In this document: positions 52,635 through 61,883 of the stretch, piece after piece | Position numbering within the stretch: the stretch's first letter is position 1 | Layout: each line of letters starts with the position of its first letter | Source of the DNA: Rhodoferax sp. | GTDB taxonomy: Bacteria; Pseudomonadota; Gammaproteobacteria; Burkholderiales; Burkholderiaceae_C | Assembly (NCBI GenBank): GCA_008015235.1 | Contig: SSFF01000003.1 | Location: 62,001 to 126,000 of the forward strand | Reading direction: 5' to 3' | DNA length: 64,000 nucleotides | Made by a program: the position numbers and the translations under genes | The notes under the pieces: generated by a model | Seen by the model: the letters and a program-made list of their open reading frames with translations, nothing else | Databases searched by the model: none | Told to the model about the DNA's origin: nothing

Positions 52635-53567
52635 GTGAATTCAGACATTAAGCATCAAACAATATCCGCCGTGCCAGCCATACCACCATGCATACCCACA
52701 TGGTTCTCATGGGACCTCCTGGGGAACGCACTCAACTCTGCGTTCATGACATCGCTAGTTGGCGCACTAGCTGGCGCCTTCGCTGGCGCCCGCGCAGCCC
52801 AGAGGGTTGCTGAACGCGCGAAGGAGTCCGACAACCTGCTCGCACAGCTTCGCGCAACAAACGCGGCGCTGACGGTGGCGTTCACGATCTGCAACTCGTT
52901 CATTCAGCTGAAGAAGCAACACATTCGGCCGCTGCGTGTCAGTTTCACTACTCAGTTGGCCGAACTGCAGGAGTTCCATCGACAGCGTAACGCGGGCGAG
53001 ATACCGCGCGAGCAGCCCTTCCAGTTCCTTGCAGACCTTCGCTCGGTTCAGTTGCCCCTCATGCCGGTCGAGGTTCTGCAACGTCTGGTCTTCGACAAGC
53101 TGTCAGTAACAGGGCGCCCACTCGCGCTGGCGGCATCCATTGCAGATACGATCGATAGCGTGCAAGGCCTGATGCAGAAGCGCACGGAGCTGGTGAATCA
53201 GTTCAGGGCTATTCCTCCTGGAGGCCAGGGCCTCACCGTGGCGCTGTACTTCGGTCTACCCTACGGGGATGGTCGGGTGAGTACGGAGTACAAGGACACG
53301 CTGGAAGGCCTCTTCAGCCAAATAGACAACGGCATATTCTTCAGCGAACTTCTATGCAAAGACCTCAAAGCGTTCGGCGACGAGACACTCGTCAGGTACA
53401 AGAAGATCGCAAAGAAGACGACCGAGCACGTCAGTGAGATTGACTTCCAACTCGCGAGAGATGAGGGCCTTTTGCCAGATGAGTCGCAGTTCTCAGACTG
53501 GCTTCGCGGCTTCGCCAAGGCCGGCAGTCCTGAAGCGGCTCGCACAAAGGTGGTCCCGCAGCCGTGA
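52635..53567 (+). CDS. Unknown membrane-anchored protein in the accessory island
   Basis: 310 residues from GTG 52635. One hydrophobic segment near the N terminus (SAFMTSLVGALAGAFAGARA) is followed by a largely helical cytoplasmic region with charged stretches (LQEFHRQRNAGEIPREQPFQ; KRTELVNQFRAIPPGGQG). I do not recognise a family. It follows the AbiJ-like gene by 57 bases on the same strand and shares its lower GC content, so the two may have arrived together. A role in defence is possible but unproven. Confidence 0.6.
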   Translation: MNSDIKHQTISAVPAIPPCIPTWFSWDLLGNALNSAFMTSLVGALAGAFAGARAAQRVAERAKESDNLLAQLRATNAALTVAFTICNSFIQLKKQHIRPLRVSFTTQLAELQEFHRQRNAGEIPREQPFQFLADLRSVQLPLMPVEVLQRLVFDKLSVTGRPLALAASIADTIDSVQGLMQKRTELVNQFRAIPPGGQGLTVALYFGLPYGDGRVSTEYKDTLEGLFSQIDNGIFFSELLCKDLKAFGDETLVRYKKIAKKTTEHVSEIDFQLARDEGLLPDESQFSDWLRGFAKAGSPEAARTKVVPQP

Positions 53568-53855
53568 TGGCTAACCACTCGTATATGGACTCCCCCCAAA
53601 CGACAAGAGGCTGATCGATAGTTTGGCTGTTGGGGAAGCGCCTGCAGTCGTATATCCGGCATCTGGTGTGGGATCGTGAGTGTCCCGTGCCGACATGGAA
53701 TCTGCTTCACCGAAACGCCACACGCTACAAGCGGCAGGCCAGCTGATTGCTAAGAGCCAAATAGGCGAAGTCGGTTTGGGGTGAACCCTAGTGACCATGA
53801 TGGTCGATCAATCTCGGCACAAGCGTGGATGGGCGGCCTTCCAGCCCGAGGGAAG
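53568..53855. other. 288-bp gap at the island edge
   Basis: No supported gene. Short open frames are present on both strands without recognisable domains. Composition is mixed and could be remnant DNA from the island's insertion. No tRNA, integrase or clear direct repeat is visible. Confidence 0.4.
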
Positions 53856-55367
53856 CTAGCCCACCCTGCGCTCGGCACTGCCTGCAGTTGCCAAACGTTC
53901 GTAAAACGTGGCCCGCGACATGCCCAGCAGCCTGGCGGCGGCAGCCTTGTTGCCCTGGGTATGCGCCATGGCGGCGCGAATGGCCTGTTGCTCCAGCTCG
54001 GCCACCTGTTCCGCCAGAGGCCGCAGGTGCGATGCGGGATCAGTTGATGTTGGGTTTGCTGCCGGTGCATGCACAGGCTGTGGCGCGGCCACCGCCGTCA
54101 GCCCCGAACGGCGCAGCAAGTCCTCCAGCTGCTCCGCCCCCAGCGCACCACCCTCCACCGCCATGGCGGCCTGCTCCAGCACGTTGCGCAGTTCGCGGAT
54201 GTTGCCGCGCCAGCTCTGCGCGGCCAGCAGGTCGAGCGCAGCGGCGCTGACCTCGGGCACCTGCAGGCCATTGCGCGCGGCAATGTCCTCCACCAGCACC
54301 TCCACCAGGGCGGGCATGTCGCTGCGGCGTTCGCGCAGTGGCGGCACCTGGATGGGCAGCACGTTGAGGCGGTAGTACAGGTCTTCACGGAACTTGCCCT
54401 CCTCCACCAGCTGGCGCAGGTTGCGTGAGGTGGCGGCCACGATGCGGGCGTCAAAAGGAATGAGGCGGTTGGAGCCAAGCGGTTCGATTTCGCCCTCTTG
54501 CAGCGCGCGCAGCAGCTTGGCCTGCAGCGGCGCCGGCATGTCGCCAATCTCGTCCAGGAACAGGGTGCCGCCGTCGGCCAGCTTGAACTTGCCGTCGCGC
54601 CCCTTGCGATCGGCGCCGGTGTAGGCACCGGGCGCTACGCCAAAAAACTCGGCCTCCAGCAGGGTCTCGGGCACGGCGGCAATGTTCACCCCCACGAAAG
54701 GCCCGCTGGCGCGCTGCGAGGCGGCGTGGATGCCGTGGGCCAGAAGCTCCTTGCCAGTGCCGGTTTCCCCAAGCAGCAGCACCGGGCTGGTGGACTGCGC
54801 GGCGCGGCGTGCCTGGCGCTTCACCTCCACCGCCGCGGCGCTGGAGCCGATGAAGGAGGCCAGTGTGTACTTGGAATGCCGCCCCACGCTGCGCGACTGG
54901 CTGCGCTGGGCCGCCAGCTCCTTGCGCGCTTCGTCCAGGTCGCGCTGCAGCAGCGAGAACTTGGCGATCAGCGGCTGCAGATTGGTCTCGGGCTGGTCGA
55001 ACAGGACGATGCCCAGCGCACCGATCACCTGGCCTTGCGCGTCGCGCAGCGGTATGCGGCTGACCACGAAGGTGCCGGCCCGGTTGGTCAGCAGGTCGAT
55101 GAGGATGGGTTTGCCAGTTTCCAGCACCCGGTGCATCTGCGTGTTCGGCACCACGCCCGACACCGGATGCCCCACGAAGTCTTCCTCGCGCTCGAAGCCC
55201 AGCGCCGGCAGGAAACGCTTGTACTGCTCGTTGATCCAGACCACCCGGGCGTTGCGGTCCACCAGCATCATGCCTTCGCTGGCGCTGGCAAACAGGTCGA
55301 ACATGGAGCGCGCCGCGAGTTCGAGCACGCTTTGGGCGTCGGTGGGAAGGGTTTGGGGGCCTTGCAT
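53856..55367 (-). CDS. Sigma-54-dependent activator with PAS sensor and Fis-type HTH
   Basis: 503 residues. PAS domain at about 20-125 (EGMMLVDRNARVVWINEQYK), AAA+ domain at about 165-400 with Walker A LLGETGTGKELLAHG, GAYTGAD (the sigma-54 contact loop, usually GAFTGA) and Walker B GTLFLDEIGDMP, then a Fis HTH (NKAAAARLLGMSRATFYERL). It activates RNA polymerase-sigma54 at unknown promoters. No -24/-12 element is evident nearby. ATG 55367 is chosen; the longer frame antisense to yqjD-like DNA is rejected. Confidence 0.92.
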   Translation of the reverse strand: MQGPQTLPTDAQSVLELAARSMFDLFASASEGMMLVDRNARVVWINEQYKRFLPALGFEREEDFVGHPVSGVVPNTQMHRVLETGKPILIDLLTNRAGTFVVSRIPLRDAQGQVIGALGIVLFDQPETNLQPLIAKFSLLQRDLDEARKELAAQRSQSRSVGRHSKYTLASFIGSSAAAVEVKRQARRAAQSTSPVLLLGETGTGKELLAHGIHAASQRASGPFVGVNIAAVPETLLEAEFFGVAPGAYTGADRKGRDGKFKLADGGTLFLDEIGDMPAPLQAKLLRALQEGEIEPLGSNRLIPFDARIVAATSRNLRQLVEEGKFREDLYYRLNVLPIQVPPLRERRSDMPALVEVLVEDIAARNGLQVPEVSAAALDLLAAQSWRGNIRELRNVLEQAAMAVEGGALGAEQLEDLLRRSGLTAVAAPQPVHAPAANPTSTDPASHLRPLAEQVAELEQQAIRAAMAHTQGNKAAAARLLGMSRATFYERLATAGSAERRVG

Positions 55368-55440
55368 GGACGCACATGGTACAGGGCGCCCCCTACAATG
55401 ATCATTACCGCCTGATGTGACTTGTTGAGAGGAAACCACC

Positions 55441-55734
55441 ATGCCCATGGACACCCTTGCCGATGACCTTTCCGCCGTACTGGCCCAGGCCGACGCGCTG
55501 CTGGCCCGTGCCCAGACCGAAGGCAGCGAAGGTGCCAAGCAGATCCAGGCCCAGGTCGAAGAAAAGCTGGCCCAGGCCAAGGCCCAGTTGCAGAACTTGG
55601 AAGGCGAAGCGGCCGAGAAAGCCCGCGCCATGAAACAGGCCACCGAGGCCTATGTGCAGACCAACCCCTGGCAGAGCATAGGCATTGCCGCGGCGGTCGG
55701 CTTTGTGCTGGGCGTGCTGGTGTCGCGCCGCTGA
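55441..55734 (+). CDS. DUF883/YqjD-ElaB-like membrane-anchored protein
   Basis: 97 residues: an acidic amphipathic helix rich in Ala, Gln and Glu (about 5-70) and one C-terminal transmembrane segment (WQSIGIAAAVGFVLGVLVSR). YqjD/ElaB proteins are tail-anchored, ribosome-associated membrane proteins in E. coli. It is first of a three-gene unit, equivalent to yqjD-yqjE-yqjK. Confidence 0.85.
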   Translation: MPMDTLADDLSAVLAQADALLARAQTEGSEGAKQIQAQVEEKLAQAKAQLQNLEGEAAEKARAMKQATEAYVQTNPWQSIGIAAAVGFVLGVLVSRR

Positions 55735-55740
55735 AACACC

Positions 55741-56166
55741 ATGGTGCAGACCCCGCCCCTGAAGGAAACCGCTGCGCAACTGGGCGACAGCGCCCTGGCG
55801 CTGCTGCGCGCGCGCCTGGACCTGGCCAGTATCGAACTGGCCGAAGAACGCGAACGCCTCACGGTGCGCTTGGGCTGGCTCTTTGCCGGCATCCTGCTGC
55901 TGGTGTTTGCATTGTTGGGCCTTGGCGTATTGGCCGCTGCGCTGCTGTGGAACACCAACCGGCTGCTGGCCCTGCTGCTGCCCACCCTGGGCTTTGCGCT
56001 GGGCGGCTGGTGGATGCTGCAGCGCTCGCAGGCGATGGGCCGCGACGCCGCCCTGCCCTTTGCCGCCACCATCGCCGAATTTGACAAAGACCGTGCATTG
56101 CTGGGCCGCCAGATGGCCGCCAGCCAGGCCGACGACAAGGGCGCAGAAAACGGAGCGGGGATATGA
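55741..56166 (+). CDS. YqjE-like phage-holin-superfamily III membrane protein
   Basis: 141 residues with two transmembrane helices (LFAGILLLVFALLGLGVLAA and LLALLLPTLGFALGGWWML) and an amphipathic N-terminal helix ending LAEERERLTVR. The position after a YqjD-like gene supports the assignment. Function unknown. Its stop overlaps the next start as ATGA. Confidence 0.82.
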   Translation: MVQTPPLKETAAQLGDSALALLRARLDLASIELAEERERLTVRLGWLFAGILLLVFALLGLGVLAAALLWNTNRLLALLLPTLGFALGGWWMLQRSQAMGRDAALPFAATIAEFDKDRALLGRQMAASQADDKGAENGAGI

Positions 56167-56480
56167 GCACCCAAAGCGACTACGCCACCCGCAAAGCCCT
56201 GCTGGTGCAGCGCTGTGACCTGGAGCGCCTGCGCCTGCAACGCGCCCTGGGCCAGGCCCGGGCCCAGCTGCGCCAACCGCTGACCGAAGCCCAGCCCTCG
56301 CCCTGGACCGCGCCCTTCACGGCCACGCTGCTGAGCCTGGCGCTGCCGCAGCTGGGTGTGCAGCGGCTACAGAACCTGGTGGCACTGCTGAAGGTGGCGC
56401 TTACCGGCTACCGCGCCTGGCGGCTGTGGCAAGCAGCGGCGCAAAGTACCTCCGCTGAAACAACCAGCCCACCGCAATAG
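56163..56480 (+). CDS. YqjK-like small protein
   Basis: 105 residues, basic helix (RKALLVQRCDLERLRLQRAL) followed by a moderately hydrophobic C-terminal half. Third member of the yqjD-E-K-like unit, translationally coupled. Assignment rests mainly on position. Confidence 0.65.
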   Translation: MSTQSDYATRKALLVQRCDLERLRLQRALGQARAQLRQPLTEAQPSPWTAPFTATLLSLALPQLGVQRLQNLVALLKVALTGYRAWRLWQAAAQSTSAETTSPPQ

Positions 56481-56483
56481 GAT

Positions 56484-57702
<1,219 letters not shown>

Positions 57703-57771
57703 ACGCATTTATTGCGTGCAAGAACCCGGCAAGCGGCGCATACTGGCCACCACAACCCCATGGAGGTCTGT

Positions 57772-58074
57772 ATGCGCATCCGATTGCTGACAGGAACAAT
57801 GGCCGTCCTGGCCACCGAGCTGGCCCACGCCCAGGGCTACGGGCCGGGCATGTGGGGAGACGGCTGGGGCATGCACGGCTTCATGCACATCCTGTGGTGG
57901 GGCCTGGCGGCCTGCGTGGTGGTGTGGCTGCTGCGCCGCCCGTATGGCGGGCACTGCCAGCACCATGGTCCCCACGGCGAAGACCGGGCCTTGGCCATTC
58001 TGCGCGAGCGTTATGCGCGTGGCGAGATCGACAAGACCGAGTTCGAGGCGCGCAAGCGCGACCTGGTGGGTTGA
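57772..58074 (+). CDS. SHOCT-domain small membrane protein
   Basis: 100 residues. N-terminal hydrophobic signal or anchor (LLTGTMAVLATELAHAQGYG), a Gly/Met/His/Trp-rich linker, one transmembrane helix (FMHILWWGLAACVVVWLLRR), and a C-terminal SHOCT motif (AILRERYARGEIDKTEFEAR). The His-rich segment HCQHHGPHGED might bind metal. GGAGG seven bases before ATG 57772 fixes the start. Function of SHOCT proteins is unknown. Confidence 0.85.
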   Translation: MRIRLLTGTMAVLATELAHAQGYGPGMWGDGWGMHGFMHILWWGLAACVVVWLLRRPYGGHCQHHGPHGEDRALAILRERYARGEIDKTEFEARKRDLVG

Positions 58075-58075
58075 T

Positions 58076-59005
58076 TCAAGGCAGCGCTTCGGTCGAGCGG
58101 TACAGCAGCACCTTGAGCGCGCGTTCCTCGTCCACATCGGCAAACACCGGCGGATTGGGCAGGCGATGCACAAACTCCAGCTGCGGCGCCAGCTCCGCCA
58201 TCTGGCCACGCAGGAAATCGGTGCCGAGTTCGGGCGCGTTCAGGCACAGCAGCACATGGCCGCCGGGCATCAGCAGGTCCGTCAGACGCCGCATCACCTT
58301 GCCGTAGTCCTTGGTGGCAATGAAGCTGCCTTTCTGGTAGCTCGGCGGGTCGACCACGATGAGGTCGTACGGCCCCGCGCGCGAAACCTTGCCCCAGGTG
58401 GAGAACAGGTCGTGCGCCAGAAAGCCTGCGCCTTGGTTGATGCCGTTGAGCTGGTGGTTCTGCTGCCCGATGGCCAAGGCACCGTGACTCATGTCCACAT
58501 TGGTCACCTGCCGGGCACCGGCCTGCATGGCCACCACCGAAAAAGCGCAGGTGTAGGCAAACAGGTTGAGCACGCGGGCGCGCTGCACACTGGGGATGTA
58601 GCTGCGCACCCAGCGCCGGCCCTCGGCCATGTCGGGAAAGAAGCCGTGGTTCTGCCCGCGCAGCACATGCACACGGTAGCGCGTGCCGTCTTCCTGCACC
58701 ACATGCGGCTCGGGCACTTCACCCGCCATCAAGCGGGTTTCCTGCGCGCCCTTGGCGCGGCACTGGTAGACCCAGCTGAGGGGCTGCTCCGGTGCCAGCT
58801 GCTGCTGGCGTTGCGCCAGGGCCGCGTGCACGGCCTGCAGCTGGGCATCGTCCAGCGGTTCGAAAGCGGTCAGCACCCACACCGGCGGGTAGGCGTCGAG
58901 CAACAGGTGCTCGCAGCCCGGGTAGCGGCCCCCGCGGCCGTGGAAGATGCGGCGCACGTCGGGCCCGTGCTCCAGCGTGGCAATGGCGTCGAGAAGGGCT
59001 TGCAT
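58076..59005 (-). CDS. Class I SAM-dependent RNA methyltransferase (PF10672/RlmI-like)
   Basis: 309 residues. ARVLNLFAYTCAFSVVAMQA is SAM motif I, and YDLIVVDPPSYQKGSFIATK is motif IV with the DPPSY tetrad characteristic of rRNA methyltransferases of the RlmI/RlmK class. The N-terminal PUA domain of RlmI is absent; the first 100 residues are a shorter domain (EHLLLDAYPPVWVLTAFEPL). Likely modifies rRNA; target base unknown. It starts five bases after the ParB-like gene stop. Confidence 0.85.
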   Translation of the reverse strand: MQALLDAIATLEHGPDVRRIFHGRGGRYPGCEHLLLDAYPPVWVLTAFEPLDDAQLQAVHAALAQRQQQLAPEQPLSWVYQCRAKGAQETRLMAGEVPEPHVVQEDGTRYRVHVLRGQNHGFFPDMAEGRRWVRSYIPSVQRARVLNLFAYTCAFSVVAMQAGARQVTNVDMSHGALAIGQQNHQLNGINQGAGFLAHDLFSTWGKVSRAGPYDLIVVDPPSYQKGSFIATKDYGKVMRRLTDLLMPGGHVLLCLNAPELGTDFLRGQMAELAPQLEFVHRLPNPPVFADVDEERALKVLLYRSTEALP

Positions 59006-59010
59006 GGGGC

Positions 59011-59808
59011 TCAGGCCTGCAGTGCTGCGAGCTGCGCACGCAGGGCTGCGTTTTCGGCTTCGAGTGTGGCCACGCGGGCTTGCAATGCGGCCACGGTGTC
59101 GGCTTCGGTGGGTGCGGAAGCGGTATCGGCATCGGCGGATTCGGCCTTGGGTCGCTTGCGGGTTTCGCGCACGCGCTTGGCGGCCTGCTGCAGCTGCTCC
59201 TTCCCCCCTTGGGCGGCCTCGACCTGCTCCTCTTGCGGCAGACTGGCCACGGCCGCAGCGGCGTTGATGGAGATGACCCCGCTTTTCACCGCGGCCACCA
59301 CTTCGGGCGCGGCCTGCTTCTGGATCTTCTCGATCTGCACCACCTGGGCCGCACTCAGGCGCGCGGCGCGCGCCAGGTCTTCGCGGCTTTTGATGGGGGC
59401 GGCCTCGACCACGGGTGCACCGGCAGGCGTGGCATCGGCGGCCACGGGTGCTTCGGCAGCAGGCACGGTCGGTGCCGGAGGCTGGCGCCGGGCCAGGATC
59501 TCGCGCTTGCGCAGGGCCAACACCCCACGCTGAAAGTCCGACACGCTGCGCCGCCCCAGGTGCTGGTCGATCATCCACAGGTGCACGTCCTCCAGGCTCT
59601 GGAACAGCGTGCTTTGCACGGTCTGGAACGGGATGTTGTGCTTGGAGCAAATGCCATAGCGGTTGTGCCCGTCCACCAGCAGGTCGCCCCACAGCACCAG
59701 GGCGTCGCGGCAGCCTTCCTTGAGCAGGCTGCGCTCGAGCGCGTCGTGTTCGTCAGGGGTCAGCGGATCAATATAGGCCTTGAGGCCTTCGTCAACAACG
59801 ATGGGCAT
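59011..59808 (-). CDS. ParB-N domain protein with C-terminal coiled coil
   Basis: 265 residues. ParB/Srx-type nuclease-like motif in LLVDGHNRYGICSKHNIPFQ, followed by FQRGVLALRKREIL, then an Ala/Pro-rich linker, a helix-turn-helix-like REDLARAARLSAAQVVQIEK, and a terminal leucine-zipper-like coil (VAALQARVATLEAENAALRA). Without a parA neighbour it is not a standard partition gene. Chromosomal proteins of this kind are annotated as plasmid partition-related; function unknown. Upstream gene of a two-gene unit with the RNA methyltransferase. Confidence 0.8.
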   Translation of the reverse strand: MPIVVDEGLKAYIDPLTPDEHDALERSLLKEGCRDALVLWGDLLVDGHNRYGICSKHNIPFQTVQSTLFQSLEDVHLWMIDQHLGRRSVSDFQRGVLALRKREILARRQPPAPTVPAAEAPVAADATPAGAPVVEAAPIKSREDLARAARLSAAQVVQIEKIQKQAAPEVVAAVKSGVISINAAAAVASLPQEEQVEAAQGGKEQLQQAAKRVRETRKRPKAESADADTASAPTEADTVAALQARVATLEAENAALRAQLAALQA

Positions 59809-60094
59809 GGAAAGGGATGCGAGAGAAAGGAGACGAGACACCCTGGAGGTGCTGTCGGTAAACGGAGGCAGGCCACACTGCAGCCTGCGGGCTGCCGATG
59901 GTAACGGGTGTTGCGGGCGAAATCGTGGACGCAGCCACGAAAGGCCGCTTCCATTTCCGCCGCAACTCCATCCCTGCGGCTTGGCAGGGAATTCATCAAA
60001 AGGGAAAACCCTAGCGCGACCTGTCACCTGAAGTACTGCCCAAATCCCTGGCGCCCTGCTACGCTGTCCCCACAACAACGCAGGAGACACGCCC
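59809..60094. promoter_or_regulatory. Divergent promoter gap, ParB-like gene and acyl-CoA ligase
   Basis: 286 bp with no gene. Contains GCAGCC-TGC-GGGCTGC-like pairing near 59880-59896. AGGAGA at 60081-60086 is the ribosome site of the ligase gene. No convincing operator. Confidence 0.4.
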
Positions 60095-61774
60095 ATGGAG
60101 ACGTCCAAGCTGATACTGGACTACGTGTTCGACCACGAGGCACAGCGCGGCAACGCGGTGTACCTCACGCAACCCATCGGTGGTGGCAAGGTGGTGGACT
60201 ACACCTGGGCCGAGGTGGTGGGCCAGGCACGGCGCATGGCGGCGCACCTGAAGGCGCAGAATCTCGAACCCGGGGCGCGCATTGCCATCCTGTCCAAGAA
60301 CTGCGCCCACTTCATCATGGCCGAGCTGGCGATCTGGATGGCTGGCGGCACCACGGTGGCGATCTTCCCCACCGAAACGGCCGACACCGTGCGCTACGTG
60401 CTGGAACACAGTGGTGCCAGCCTGCTGTTTGTGGGCAAGCTCGACACCTGGGCGCAGCAACAGCCCGGCGTGCCGGCCACCCTGCCCTGCATTGCCCTGC
60501 CCTTGGCGCCCAAGACTTCTTTTGAGGCCTGGGACGCGGTGGTCCAGCGCACCGCACCGCTGCCAGGGCGGCCGCAACGCAAGGGCGAAGACATTGCCAT
60601 CCTGATGTACACCTCGGGCTCCACAGGCCAGCCCAAAGGCGTGATGCACAACTTTGCACGTGCCACAGCAGTGGGCGAAGGCATCAACGCCAAGCTCAAG
60701 GCAGAGTACGGCGAGGCGCTGGAAGTGCGCATGCTGTCCTACCTGCCGCTGGCCCATATCTTCGAGCGTGCCCATGTGGAGATCACCACCCTCATCGATG
60801 GCCGGGCGCACCTGTATTTCGCCGAGTCGCTGGACACCTTCCTGGCCGACCTGAACCGCGCCCGCCCGACCATCTTTTTGTCGGTGCCGCGGCTGTGGCT
60901 GAAGTTCCAGCAAGGGGTGTTCAGCAAGATGCCGCCCAAGAAGCTGGAGCGACTGCTCTCCATTCCGCTGCTGGGGCGCCTGGTGGGCAGAAAGGTGCTC
61001 AAGGGCCTGGGGCTGGACCAGGTACAACTGGCCGGCAGCGGCTCGGCCCCGATTCCGCCGGAGCTGATCGCCTGGTACCGGCGCCTGGGACTGAACCTGA
61101 TGGAAGGCTATGCCATGACCGAAGACCTGGCCTACTCGCACAGCTCGCTGCTGCGTGCCAATGCGCCGGGCTACGTGGGCATACCGCTGCCGGGCGTGGA
61201 GGTACGCATCAGCGACGAGGGTGAGGTGCTCATCAAGTCGCCGGGGCAGCTGGTGGGCTACTACAAGCGGCCGGACCTGGACGCCGAGGTGTTCACCGCC
61301 GACGGCTTTTTCCGCACCGGCGACAAGGGCGAACGCCGCGCCGACGGGTTGCTCAGGCTCACGGGGCGGGTGAAGGAGCAGTTCAAGACCTCCAAGGGCA
61401 AGTACGTGGCACCGGCGCCCATCGAGAACCACATCAACGCCAACCCGATGGTGGAGTCGTGCATGGTGTCGGGCGTGGGCCAAAGCGCCGCCTACGCACT
61501 GGTGGTGCTCAACGAAGAGCTGCGCCCACGCCAGAAGGACCCAGCGGTGCGTGCGCAGGTGGAGGCCGAGCTGGGTGCCCTGCTGGAAAACGTAAACGCC
61601 GACCTGCCCGACTACGAGAAGCTGCAGATGGTGGTGGTGGCCTCCACCCCCTGGAGCGTGGAAAACGGCTGCCTGACCCCGACCATGAAGATCAAGCGCA
61701 GCCGCATCGAGGCCGATGTGGCGGGCCAGGTGGACAGCTGGTTTGCCACCCCCCAGAAGGTGCAGTGGGCCTGA
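60095..61774 (+). CDS. AMP-dependent acyl-CoA synthetase, long-chain type
   Basis: 559 residues of the adenylating superfamily. MYTSGSTGQPKGVMHNFARA is the phosphate-binding loop (A3), MEGYAMTEDLAYSHSS the A5 motif, FRTGDKGERRADG A7, GRVKEQFKTSKGKYVAPAPI A8 with the hinge, and LTPTMKIKRSRI contains the A10 catalytic Lys. The pattern (membrane-type long-chain ligases) suggests fatty-acid activation. Cytoplasmic, possibly membrane-associated. It is convergent with tctA through a strong terminator. Confidence 0.9.
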   Translation: METSKLILDYVFDHEAQRGNAVYLTQPIGGGKVVDYTWAEVVGQARRMAAHLKAQNLEPGARIAILSKNCAHFIMAELAIWMAGGTTVAIFPTETADTVRYVLEHSGASLLFVGKLDTWAQQQPGVPATLPCIALPLAPKTSFEAWDAVVQRTAPLPGRPQRKGEDIAILMYTSGSTGQPKGVMHNFARATAVGEGINAKLKAEYGEALEVRMLSYLPLAHIFERAHVEITTLIDGRAHLYFAESLDTFLADLNRARPTIFLSVPRLWLKFQQGVFSKMPPKKLERLLSIPLLGRLVGRKVLKGLGLDQVQLAGSGSAPIPPELIAWYRRLGLNLMEGYAMTEDLAYSHSSLLRANAPGYVGIPLPGVEVRISDEGEVLIKSPGQLVGYYKRPDLDAEVFTADGFFRTGDKGERRADGLLRLTGRVKEQFKTSKGKYVAPAPIENHINANPMVESCMVSGVGQSAAYALVVLNEELRPRQKDPAVRAQVEAELGALLENVNADLPDYEKLQMVVVASTPWSVENGCLTPTMKIKRSRIEADVAGQVDSWFATPQKVQWA

Positions 61775-61797
61775 AGCTTAGAACATGAAGTACAGAC

Positions 61798-61862
61798 CAC
61801 TATCAAATCAATAGCTGCACTTGCTTTTTGCATGCGGGCCAGCGGCCGATTTGGCATAAAAA
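61798..61862 (+). repeat. Intergenic repeat family, copy 10 (forward)
   Basis: ACTATCAAATCAATAGCTGC, CTTGCTTTTTGC, ATGCGGGCCAGCGGCCGATT and GGCATAAAA. Best-formed copy. It runs directly into the terminator stem. Confidence 0.75.
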
Positions 61863-61883
61863 AGAGGCCTTCCGGCCTCTTTT
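61858..61883. terminator. Bidirectional terminator between the acyl-CoA ligase and tctA
   Basis: AAAGAGGCC (61861-61869) and GGCCTCTTT (61874-61882) pair perfectly around TTCC, with A- and T-tracts outside. It touches the tctA stop. Confidence 0.88.

Noticed and set aside
53750..54070. Minus-strand frame ending GFTPNRLRLFGS beside the sigma-54 activator gene
   Set aside because: Mostly overlaps the activator coding region out of frame; the unique part is 20 residues, too short to call a gene or remnant.
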